Assembly (NCBI GenBank): GCA_024760905.1
Contig: CM045735.1
Span: forward strand, 6,406,661 to 6,470,660
Source of the DNA: Plotosus lineatus
Lineage: Eukaryota; Chordata; Actinopteri; Siluriformes; Plotosidae
Direction of reading: 5' to 3'
Length of the DNA stretch: 64,000 bases
Part shown: piece by piece, positions 50,274 to 62,472 of the stretch
Position numbering within the stretch: position 1 is the stretch's first letter
Layout of the letters: the number at the start of each line of letters is the position of its first letter
The notes under the pieces: generated by a model
The model's input: the letters and a program-made list of their open reading frames with translations, nothing else
What the model was told of the DNA's origin: nothing
Database searches by the model: none
Translations under genes and position numbers: made by a program

Positions 50274-52079
50274 GTATATATATATGTATATATATATGTA
50301 TATGTATGTGTGTGTATATGTGTGTGTGTGGGTGGGTAGGTGTGTACAAATTTTATTGTTTGGGGTTCACCCCTCACCAGATGAACATGGTGGTGTTTGT
50401 TGCTCCAGGAATAAATATTTCAATGGGTACAAAGATGTTTTGGTGTTTCATGTTGATCTAACAAGGCAGTATAGCAGTGTGGTGGTTAGCAAGTGCCCAC
50501 CTCACAGCAAGAAGATTTTGTGTTCGAATCCATATATTGGGTAAAATCTGTGTGGAGTTTGCATGTTCTCCCAATGCTTGTGTGGGTTACCTCCAGGTTC
50601 CTTCTACAATCTAAGGACATGCAAACCAGGTTTGTTGGTTGTTTCAAATTGACTGTGATTGTAAATAGCTGTGTGTACATTACCCTTCTATGAACGACAA
50701 GCTGTTCAGGATGTATTCCCCATTCGCCCAATGTCAGCTAATCCCCAATAGTAGAATTAAGCAGTTTAGCAAATATTGATGATGATGGTGATGATGGTGG
50801 TGGTAGTGGTTCAGCATCTTAGTTAGTTACACTGCAAATTAGGCTTTTATTTAATTAGTTACTCATGCATATATTTATCTGTGGATATCCAAGGCCATGA
50901 TTCACAGTGGGGTGTTTCAGCACCTCATGTGGAGTGGACAGCGACCTCTCTGCCCTGCAGCATGAGTCTGACTCTGAGTTAATGAATGAGGCTCTACTGA
51001 ATATTATGCAATTGATATGTTATGTACAAAGTGGGTAGCGAAAAGTTTGTGGACCAGCAAATCAACTTGTGTTGGAAGAAAATCCTATTCAAGATTTATC
51101 CCCCTTAGCTGTTGTAATAACATCCACTATTATTATGTTATAATAAACTTCTATCTATAACTTAAAAAATATAGTAAACTCCTCTGGCTTTACACTAACA
51201 TTCGTGATCACAGTCTGTGATCCACTTCATCCTGAAAGTGTTCAATCAGGTTGAGATCAGGTCTGTCTGTGCAGGCCACTTGAGTTCAAACTATGTTTTC
51301 CTGCATGTTAATTTGTATGCAAAGGGTTATTATGATGCTGAGCTCCACTTTTTACAAAATAGACATAGGTCCAATTAATTCTCAGCTAAAAAGTTGGACG
51401 AAGCACCCCCCACCACCACCACCACACACACACACACACACACAAACACACATTTGCGAATGATGTTCCTGTGGTCAGAAACTTTAACCTTGTAGTTCAT
51501 GTTACTCATAGTATAATACATTCAATGGGGTGAATACCATTTGGCACTTTGTATCACTTACACCTCTATCTACTAGATTTCCAAGTCATTTTGTTACACA
51601 ATTTTCAACTTATTTTAAGAAACATTCCTCTCTCTGACCAATACCCAACCCCCATGTACAGATGCTCCCCAACTTACAAACATTCATTTCATGAACATCC
51701 GGAGATACAAACAGGGCTGACCGAGGTCAAAAGTGAAAGTGAAATGAAATTGAAGAACAAGTATAAATTGAAATGGAATGAAATCTATAGAAAGATGTAT
51801 CGTAAATATAAGTATGAAATATTAAACATTATCCTGAGATACACTTAATACTAGGCTCTGGCAGAGGGGCGTGGCTGAGGTCAAGGAAGAGAAGCAGAAC
51901 GATACATTTCTGAACTCGTGCCAAAACTTTCAAAGAAGAAACAAATTGACTTCAGTATTACAATGAACTGGACAAGAGTGAAACTCTATAAATCTGATCA
52001 GATCCGCTGTGCTGTGCTTGAGAGGAACCAAGAGTTTAAACACGGGACATAATGATATTGATAATGTACAGATGATTAT

Positions 52080-52133
<54 letters not shown>

Positions 52134-54841
52134 CAGTACAAACTCGTATAGGTTACTTATACAAGGTTTAAACATAAGATAAGATAAGATACAGCTTTAT
52201 TAATCTCACAATGGAGAAATTCACTGTTACAGGCTCTTGAGGTACCATCAGTACAACATGCGTTCTTCTCTAAAGAATGCCCTGTAATGACTTACAAACA
52301 AATTCATCTAACGAACGGCCATCCGGAACTTAACTCATTCGTAAGCTGGGGAGCGTCTGTATTCTGATGAGGAATGCAACATAATTTTTTGCAAGAAATA
52401 TGAAATATTATGACTATAAAATATAAATCACTCTATCAACAATACCATATGTTTAGGGAAATTTAAATATGGTACAGCCGTCCTTCTTATAGCTTTCCAC
52501 AATTCTTTTTTTTTTCTTTTTCTCATTCAGGGTCCTCTGGGTGTGGATGGTATGCCTGTAAGTATTTTAATTTGCCACCATAAAGATTCTTATAGAAGAG
52601 CAGAGAGTGTTGTACACAAGTCTATCATCTGATAGTATCATCATATGATAGTCTATCGTCTATTGGGTTATCTAACATTTACTTGATATCTACCTTAAAT
52701 TATTAGTTTTTAAAATATAGTGAAGAGGTGTGTTATGACAAACTTCATTTTACCTTTTTTTCTGGTTAACAGGGTCCACCTGGTCCTAAAGGCATCCAGG
52801 TATGTTCTCACCATCTCATCATGTTTTTAAAGAATAGCTTTGAAATTAAAGGGTTGATTACAGTCAGTTTTGCTGAAGAAAATATCTCAGAAGTTTTGCC
52901 GTAGCATCCATGGCTCTCATTCTATATGTCTGCATATATGGGAAGGTATATCATAATTTAAAAATTGTTATATAGCCACCTGCACTTGAACTATTCCACA
53001 TATTTGTCAGAACAATGAGGGATGCTGGAGCCAATTCCATTTGACAGGGTGAAAGGCAGGGTACACCCTGAACTGGTCAACAGTCTATCACAGGGCTAAC
53101 ACTGAAACCTCAAATTTACATTGATGGGAAACTTAGAGATGTCACTTTACATAATTTGCATGTCTTTGCGATGCTGGAAGAAACCAGAGCACCATGAGAT
53201 AATCCCAGCAATGCAAACCGCACAGTAAAGCTTCAGATGGCTGCAAGGTTTGAACCAGACCCTTGTTGATGTCAGTACAGTACTAGTTATTGCGCCACTG
53301 TGCCGCCAAGTAGTTGCATGCAAACTGTGCAAATGCAATATTCTGTAATAACAACAACAAAAAACTTTGTTTGAGAGGCAAATTTTTAATCTGTGCTATT
53401 CTAAACCTATCTGTGGTGCGAAGCGAGCAATATTGACTTTGTGGGAAGGATGGAATATTCTCACTTGTCTCACTTGGCTTTGTGTGTCTCAGAGGAAGCA
53501 TAATTGGTCTCCATGCAACTGGTGGGTAGCCATTGACTGGTGACCAAGTTGGGGTGAAAAAGAGGAAAACGTGTATTTAATATACCAGTCAAATGTTTGG
53601 ACACGCCTGTAGAAGGGGTTAGAATGGCTAGGCTTCTCCAAATTATTGAGTGGTACAGTAAATGAAGAATCTTCTTTTCCTTTCGGCATTTTCCGTTTCT
53701 CAGCAGTTGCCACAGCGAATCATCTGATTCGCATGTTTGATTTGGCATAGGTTTTTACGTCGGATGCTTTTCCTGATACAACCCTTTAGCAAGGGACAGA
53801 AACACGCTGATGGCTTTGCAGCTACTCTTGTCGAAAGTCAGCAATGGTTCTTTTACATGAACCTCTCACCATAGACAGTGAGAGACATGGCCGGTCTTTG
53901 ATAACCCAGTCAGCTGCACTGGCGGGGACAGTGACAACCTTGTGCAGAGTGGGACTCGAACCCCCAACCTTAGGATAAAGCAATTCAGCACCCTATACCT
54001 CCAGACCACCACTGTCTGGTACAGTAAATGAAGAATAAAGTAAATTTTCTTGAGTATTTGTAGGATATTTCCAGTAGTCTCATATGAAGACAAAGGACAT
54101 GGGCTAGGAAGTGGGGAAAACATGAAACATGTCTTGTGTGAATGAGAAAAACAAACACAAGCCAGCTGTCTGTCGTCAAAATGGAAAAGTTGTGTCCTAT
54201 TCCCACTGTGCTTCAAGTTCATTTACTACCAACTTCATAATAGGGTAGACCTCGATCAAGTAGATACTGCTCCCCAGATACACTGCAGGCTACAGTATGT
54301 GTAGCACACAAATGACAGCTTTTTGTTTACTTTGCTTATAGACTTGCATATATACTAGTAGATTTATGTAAGCTCACATTTTAAAGAATACTGTATACCA
54401 TTACACAACTTGAAGAATAACCTGGATGTTTAACCATTAGATCCACTGACTGCTGTTGTGGTAAGACACTTATCTTTTGTTATCTGAGGGTTTTTTTTTT
54501 TACATCTGTCTTTTCTTTTGCTAGGGAATGCCTGGGCCAAAAGGAGATAAGGTATGTATAATAAGCCTGAAAATGCATTCAGTATGATATCAGTGAAGGT
54601 TTTTAGCCTAATGTAAACCAAGGTTACGCCATCGCAGCACTTAGCTTTGCACAGCTTCAGGGGGTTTGCAAAACAGATTGAACAACACTGTGTAGTACTT
54701 ATGTCAGATGTAGCTGACCTAACTAAGATCTAACTGTTGTGTCCACAGGGTGATCAGGGAGATGTGGGGCCCAGGGTGAGTAACAGTCATCAACCGCCAA
54801 ACTGATGCCCTACAGCACCAATGAGCTCACACACACACACA

Positions 54842-54888
<47 letters not shown>

Positions 54889-57800
54889 CAAGTTCTGTGT
54901 AAACCAGCAAGCCAGGGTTTTTTCTCTTGTAGAACATTACATTGACAGTGTTCTCATAAACTCCGTTTCACAGTGATTTAGCGTCAGAGTTCGTCTATAT
55001 TCTGACCAAACAATTTATTTAATTTTATGTATTGAGTAATAAAAAACACAGCACGCCCTCTAATATTTTGTTGGACCATTGTAGCCTGGATTACAGTGCG
55101 TAATCGCCATGGTATTCTTTCAACTTATTTATTGTAGTAATGTATTTTCATCCAGAGTTGGGTTAACTTTTTTTTTTAACCGACATCTTGAATAGTTAAT
55201 GGAAAAATCAAATCACTTTATTAAGTCTTCTCCAGCACATCACAGTGACTTTCAATAGGGATAAGGTCATGGTTTTGGAGTGCCAACGGTCTGGTCTGGT
55301 ACCTTCCAAGTCGTAGGACAACTCTTGGCGACCTGCCATGAAGGATAATGCCTTGATTATCATCTTCATGGAGGTTTTCTTGGCAAGGATAGTGCAGTGG
55401 TTTACCATTGCCTTCTGCACAATGCGAACCTACGGGCAATTTAGAATGGCGAATTAACCTACCGTGCATGTTTTTGGACTGTGGGAGGAAACCGGAGTAC
55501 CCGGAGGAAACCTACGCAAGCACGGGGGGTGAACATGCAAACTCCACACAGGAACGCCGAAGGGATGCCAATACATGTGTGAAAATGATTCCTCTTGCTT
55601 TCTGAACCACTCTTTCACTATTTGAGCCCTAGTTTAATATCCATACCTTTTAAGTAAGAAAAGGATCCATTGATGGGTTAACCTGGTGATTCAGTAGATT
55701 CAGGTCATCAGCGGACTTCATTTTATTATCGTGTATTTTTGCTGAGTCTCGACCTGAGCAATTAAAGGATTAGTGCCATGGTAATTATGTGCTGTACTTT
55801 AAGCTGAATGCAGTCCAACAAAATACTGGAGTGTGAGACCTTTTTAGGGCCATTCTGGCATTGTGCTAGCCATTTTTTACCCACAAGGCAGTTTTGCCTA
55901 ATGATATTACAGAAAAATTCAGAAGGATGAAGATTAATTAATGCCAGTTTTAATAGATATGACGACTATTCCAGCTTATTCCTACTGTTTTTGATCCCTC
56001 ACAATGCAACGTAATGTACTTTTAGGAAAATGCTATCGCTTTTTCACCTGCTATGCCAGGTTATTGTATTAAAAACAGATGGTTTGTCTGGACTCCTGGA
56101 GGAATTGTAAATGCTTTGTGTGGTCTGTATTACTTTGTTTGTGCTGTTAAGAATGCGAGCCAAAATACTACTACTAATAGCATTGTAAGACAATGTCATT
56201 GCACTATGTTGTAGTACCCAATGTTTTGATTATATCAGCATGCTATTCCTGTGTTCTGTCATCTATTAATACCTGTGTAAGATTTTAAGACCCATGACCT
56301 ATGAAACCCATTAATCTGCCTGGGGAGGGATACATTTAAACCTGGAAGCAGATCCAAGTTGTTTCCATCCAGATGTTAGGACTCGGCATGTACCGCAGGT
56401 AGGGTGGGGGAGGGGGTGACCTGTGAACTCTATCTTTTTCGCATTCGTGATTAGCAGTTCCTGAACATCTCGTTCAAACATCTTATAATTTATTTAAAAT
56501 TTAACTGAAGTACAAACAAACATATAGTCCTATGCGGATAAAAGACAACATTCTTTACCAATATCCTCGTTTTAGATTCCCAGTGGTCATAATTATTTCA
56601 TTATAGGTATTGTAATATAAAGTGCCGCTGCACCGAAAGCCACTGTTATTTTGGGAACGAAAGTAAACTTCTCCTGAGAAAATAGTCCCCTTTTTTGGGC
56701 TGTGCTAACCACAATACTAAATCGAAACCTTGTGCTCCAATGAAAGGTAATCATATCCAGAAGTGCATGGTATCTAAAACAACAGTATAATCAGGACGTC
56801 TATAAGAGTCCACTTGTAAGTTGTTGGCTGGGAATGAAGTCAATTTGAATTACTTCAGCACAAAGAAGCATTAGGATCACTGCCGCTCAATGCAAACATT
56901 GAGTCATATAGTTCTCGTGTGCCCTCTAACAACATACATAAAGCTCTCTGGTATCCTAAATCTCTTTTCTCAATCCCTGTTTCTCCTCATGTCCCTCTGT
57001 CACTGTAGTCCTGAATTTCTCTTGTGATTTCCCAGGGCCCTCCAGCATACACTGCATCTGCCGGACTGCTCAGTAATCAGATTCTTACAGTCAAGGTTTG
57101 TTCCTCTATTAGCTGCATTGCATTTACAGTCATCACTTTGTCATAGTATTTATTTCTGGCATTGTTTTAAAATATCCATTTTTTTTTCACTTATATCATT
57201 TTGCATGTAAATAATAATATGAACCACAGAAATGTGTACATCTTGCATCTGACCTGCTTTCTCTTCATCTAGACCCAAAGCGCTTTATTAATTCTATTCT
57301 ACTCCCTTTTCCCACACCACTGCCCCTTTAGTAATCTTTTTCTACACCCATGCTGACAGATGGTTTTTCCAACACTAACCCCATGGCTTCCTCAAAAGGT
57401 CAGAGTTGACCACCAAATGTTCTGAAGGTAGAGCAAAAACCTCACGCACATTTCAATTCCTTTCTTCTAACACTCATCACTCTCATCATTATCATTTCTC
57501 TTCCTCACTTTCTTCTCCTCCTTCCCCTCCTCAGCTTCCTCTTATACTGTAACTGACATATGGCATGTGTCTCCTTGGCCTTTACTCCACAATTAGCTCC
57601 TATAGAAGTCTGGACTGTCTAACAGGCATGCCTGTTTTGAATTAGCCATGAGAGAGGTGTATGCGCCTTGGCATGGTTAAACACTTTGTTTACGGACATT
57701 ACAAAAGAAAAATCTGCCGCTGAAACCACAGTTAATGAAATGAACTGAAATAGTATTTTCTCATTTTGACAACATAATATGCTGAAATGGGACTATTTCA

Positions 57801-58878
57801 TATGAAACCACAGGCTTGAATGTTCTCCCTTTAGATGAGAGTGCAGTTCGCCAGCAGCCTCTGTTTCTCACTGAGGCTTTTGGAAAAGTGGGCCATCTCA
57901 TCCCGCCACGTGCCTTTTAAACCTCCCAAAGTTTGGAGGCAGTGAGATGTCTCCGCTTTATTATGTATTGTATTGTGAAACGAATATGAACATGAATTGC
58001 TTGTGGGTGGCAAAAAACAGTCAAGTACCGTCCAAGCATGAACTTGAAACAAAAAGCAATTTTTATCCGTGTTCCTCTTACCATCGGTTCTCAGCGATTC
58101 TTTCTATCTATTCATAGGGTGATCAAGGTCAGGCTGGGCCTCCGGGTCCCCCAGGGCCTCCTGGACCATCTGGTCCCAGAGGCCCCCCAGGAAACATAGG
58201 CCAAGACGGACCCCAGGGCCTCCCAGGACACCCGGTATCAGAGCAAACATAGCATTCCCACATTCATACACATTTGTTTGGTCACAGTTTGAGCTCATGC
58301 TTCATATAAACCTACACATCTCAGACACATCTGGAGAAACAGCTCATTTTTTTCACCAGGTGTTGGTCTTCATATAGTGATACTACAGAAAGCAGTTAAT
58401 TCCGTGTCCATGCTTTGTGTTCTAATTATATCCTAATAGACACTCTGGAGAGAAAGCAGATGTGGTTCGGATGCTTTCTGTAAAATGGATCGCTCCTCTA
58501 GAACACTGACGATAGATTTTGAATCCTGTTATCAGTCTCCTTTTGTGTCCAATAGATTCATCTTGGATGGACTCTGGCATAGTGATTAGCACATCTGCCT
58601 CACAACAAGAAGGCTGTGGGTTTGAGTCCCAGGCTAGGGCATTTCTGTGTGGAGTTTGCATGTTCTCCCACCAGGTAGTTGTTCATTCACTCATTTGTTA
58701 TTTTACTCATTAATTCACTCACTCATTAATTAATTTGCAGAACCTCGTAATCCGAAAAGAGTTCCATTGGAGACTGGAGCCCATCTCAGCCCACTCTGGC
58801 CAAAGGCAGGGTACACCCTGAACAGCTCCATTCTAGAGCCCAACAGTCCATTCCAGAGCCAACACTGACACACACACA

Positions 58879-58927
<49 letters not shown>

Positions 58928-61900
58928 GTAGTGGCATTTTGGAACAGCCAAAAATCATGCAAGCACAGGGAGAACATGTAAATGCTACACAGTTGTCTTA
59001 CCATTTGTCAGTGAATGCAACACGTCTAGCATTTGAGGCTAAGCATCTTATGGATAACCAGATACTGTGGTGGTACATGCCAACCCCATTTCACAAATTT
59101 TGAGAGATCATTTTTTATCTCTAAACCCCCCTTTACTCTTTCGTTAACTCGCTCTCACTATTTTTTCCATGTAACGTAAGCACATGTGTTAGGCTCACAT
59201 GCTCAAATGGCATTTCCTGCTGTCGTCCTGCAACTTGTAAATGTGTTTACTGTCGGCTGAGTATAACTACCTCATTAACAGTTCAAGGCCTGATGCCAAA
59301 GGTCTGCCCTTTTCACTCAGTGCGCAATGCAAGGCATAGGTCTCCAAAGTGTCCCGGTTCAAAGCACAAGATACAGCTGTGTCTTCTGAATTCAAATAAT
59401 TTCGTACTTATGTCAAATACAGTGTAAACCAAAGAGAAGTTGGGTTTCTTTCTGGTTATTGCTACAGTCACTGTCACATACATCGCACAACATGTGTACA
59501 AGAGGTGTATGTCAGAAAATTGGACAAATTCCTCCGATTGTTATGGTTGGGTCATACAAAACTCACATGCTGTGCAATGTAATATGTAGTTGCGGTCTGT
59601 AGTGTCGAATGTCATAAGCTTTTTGGGTCATATGATTCGTGCAGAATCATACACTTTTCTTACTATAGTGCTATGATTGCCCTACATTACTAAACCCACG
59701 GGACTTCTTTATACACACGTATATTTTTAGCAGTGTTGGGTTGAGTCGTATAGCAGTGGTACATAACTGAGTATCTCGGAAACATCATATGAGGATTGGG
59801 CAATGGTGGCCGAGTGGTATAGGGGCTGGATCACTGATCCTAAGGTTGGGGGTTCAAGCCCCACTCACTACAGGTTGTCACTGTCCCCCCAGTGCAGCTA
59901 ACTGGGTTATCAAAGGCCAGCTGTGTCTCTCATTGTCTATGGTGTAAGGTTCATGTAAAAGAACCATTGTCGACTTTCGACAAGAGTAGCCTGCCCAGCC
60001 GTCAGCGTGTTTCCACCCTGAGATGGCCTGGCGAGCTCTCCAGGGTGTACTCTGCCCTTGCCCGGAGTTGGCTGGGAAGGGCGCCAGCCTCCCTGCGACC
60101 CTAATTAGGATTAAGCAGTTACAGAAAATGAACTGACCTGAACATAAGAGGAATATTTTTTGTGTTGCAACAGTGGTATCACTGTTGTGTGAACATTGTA
60201 CATGAGTGAAAAGGGAATGAAAATGCAAACTTTATAAAAGCTTGCAATCTGCTGGCAACAGGGACTAAATTGCAAATGAATACATGATGTGTTTTTTTTT
60301 CTTTTGTATGTAAACGGGCTCTCACATGAGTTGTACACATGTCTAGTTCTATTTTATTCAAAATTTTCCAGGTTTATATCTTATTTGTTAGAATAATATT
60401 TGTATACTATTATTATTGCCATTAACTTGCATTATATGAACCGGGGTATTCCGATCCTATTCTCCTAATTATGAAATCTTCTAAGAATAAACCAGAACCA
60501 AAGTGGCTAATGCAAATGATCAGATGGGTTTCAGCAGGTTTCTCCATTGAAAATGTAAGTAAAAATTATGTTTCGTGTGTAGCAGTAGAGTCTGAAAGAC
60601 TTGATTTAATTTTACGATAAAAACCTGAACAATGTTCCCCATGACGAATGCACAACACATATTTTGAGTGCAACTCTGCAATTTTAAATCTGCCACAACT
60701 ATACCTATGTCATACCCTTTGTTGTAAAAATCACAGAAAGTTCATGAATCGGGTTTACATCACACCATGAGTTGTACCTAATTTAAATGTATACATGTGC
60801 AAGTTTCTATGACAGCAGTACTTTAGCAAAAACACCATGTACTTCACAATGCTCAGTGTCCCCAAATGTGTTTACATAACATGCGTTCATGACTACCAGA
60901 CTGGTATCAGTTAGACTAGCTATGGATCAGGGGGATATTAATTATTCTTCAATGTGCATTGTGTATTTACTACAGCAGTCTTTCATCTGTGGAACATTAT
61001 TTCTAACGGCTCCAGGTTTCGATTATTTTCTTTCTTTTTTTTTTTCTTTTAAGCATTTCAGGCTTAATTCTTTTGTTTACGCATTTTTCTTTTATGTACA
61101 AGTTCCCTATTGTAGCTTGAATAGCTATAAACCATTTACAGACCGAACAAGGGGGTCGCTCTGTACACAGTTCAAAACAGAGCTACAAGGTCTTTTTTTT
61201 TTTTTCCTCCCTATGAGCCATGGTCTCAAGCTGTGGTCGTGAGTTGCGTAAGGCCTAAAGTGTCCGTGCTATTTCAGTTCGTGCTTGGAGTGCAAGCACT
61301 TAGGCTCATTCTTCTGTGGACTTATTAAAGAGAGACATCTGGTGGATCTTTTATAGAATAACACTTTCACACTTGCTTTGCTGATATCAGCTCTCCTTTC
61401 TGATAGGGTTTTCCTGGCAAGGATGGCATGGAGGTTGGTATTTCAAGTTTTATTTGTTGTTGCTTTGAATATAAAGCTGTATGTAAAAATTTTCATACAC
61501 AGCATTATCAAAACATTTTCCCCCAGAGCTTGAATTTAAATGATTTGTTTTTGCCTGTCTTTGTGTTTGTCTTTAAAAGGGTCCAAGAGGGCCACCTGGT
61601 ACAAAGGTATGTCCTTAAAAACTGTTTCCTTGGGGGGGGGTTGTTTTTTCTATGCCACAGTTAAGCTTGGCCCTGCTAATAAATCTACTATACTGTATGT
61701 GATATAGGGTGATGCTGGAGAGCCTGGAATAACTGGGCTTCAGGGTCCTCCAGGAATAAAGGTATGTTGGCAAACCTTCTTTTGAAATAGTTCATAAAAC
61801 AATTATCAATTGCAATATTGACCAAAATGCTGGTTTGAAATTTATATCTTTATTTGTTTCTCAATCTTGATTTTTCTGTCTTTGCCTTATTTTTAATTCT

Positions 61901-62404
61901 GCAGGGAGATCAAGGTGAACCAGGTGATGAAGGAAAGAGAGGCATAGATGGACCACCAGGCGTAAAGGTACGGCTCATGCTGAGTATGCAGATTGAAATG
62001 AGAAATCACATAATACCCTCTGTATGGCACACATCAGTATTAAATAATGAACGTAGCTGCATATCTGCTTTTAAAGGGTGAGAAAGGAGATGCTGGTGCT
62101 CCTGGACTCCAGGTAACTGTGAAATTTTGTCTAACTGAATACCAGACATGTAATATGATTAGTATTAGTATAGTATATTTATTTCATCTTCTTTATCTTG
62201 TTTGCTTTGCTGGGGAGAAGGGTGTTCCCGGAGTCTCTGAGAACATTGACCTGTCTGAACGATTACAACTTATACAGGTGGAGGTTTCTTAGTTCATTTC
62301 AAAAGTAAAAATAAAACATAGCTTATTAATTTCTATCATTGTTGCATATAATCAGATATTTTCAGACTAATTTATATTACATATATATAAATTATATATA
62401 TTAC

Positions 62405-62472
<68 letters not shown>

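Larger units (their letters stand above)
51659..52359 (+). mobile_element. TA-flanked DNA transposon, related family 3
   Basis: Inverted ends CAGATGCTCCCCAACTTAC and GTAAGCTGGGGAGCGTCTG, flanked by TA at 51657-51658 and 52360-52361. Interior unlike family 2; it holds an (AG)n tract and a LINE tail fragment. Confidence 0.82.
47970..52530. other. Collagen introns between microexon and exon 4
   Basis: Apart from exon 3 and the repeats listed, AT-rich unique DNA with homopolymer T runs; no further exon recognised. Confidence 0.6.

Noticed and set aside
50056..50461. Frames rich in Tyr-Ile or Cys-Val
   Set aside because: Translations of TA and TG microsatellites. The same applies near 19600, 21800, 26600 and 58800.
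58240..61400. Further collagen exons between exons 9 and 10
   Set aside because: Scanned for GGN-initiated Gly-X-Y blocks with splice sites; only SINE B, SINE A and unique AT-rich DNA were seen.
61854..62292. Continuous reading of the collagen region as intronless genes
   Set aside because: The Gly-X-Y pattern stops exactly at GT donors; the extra residues are translated introns.
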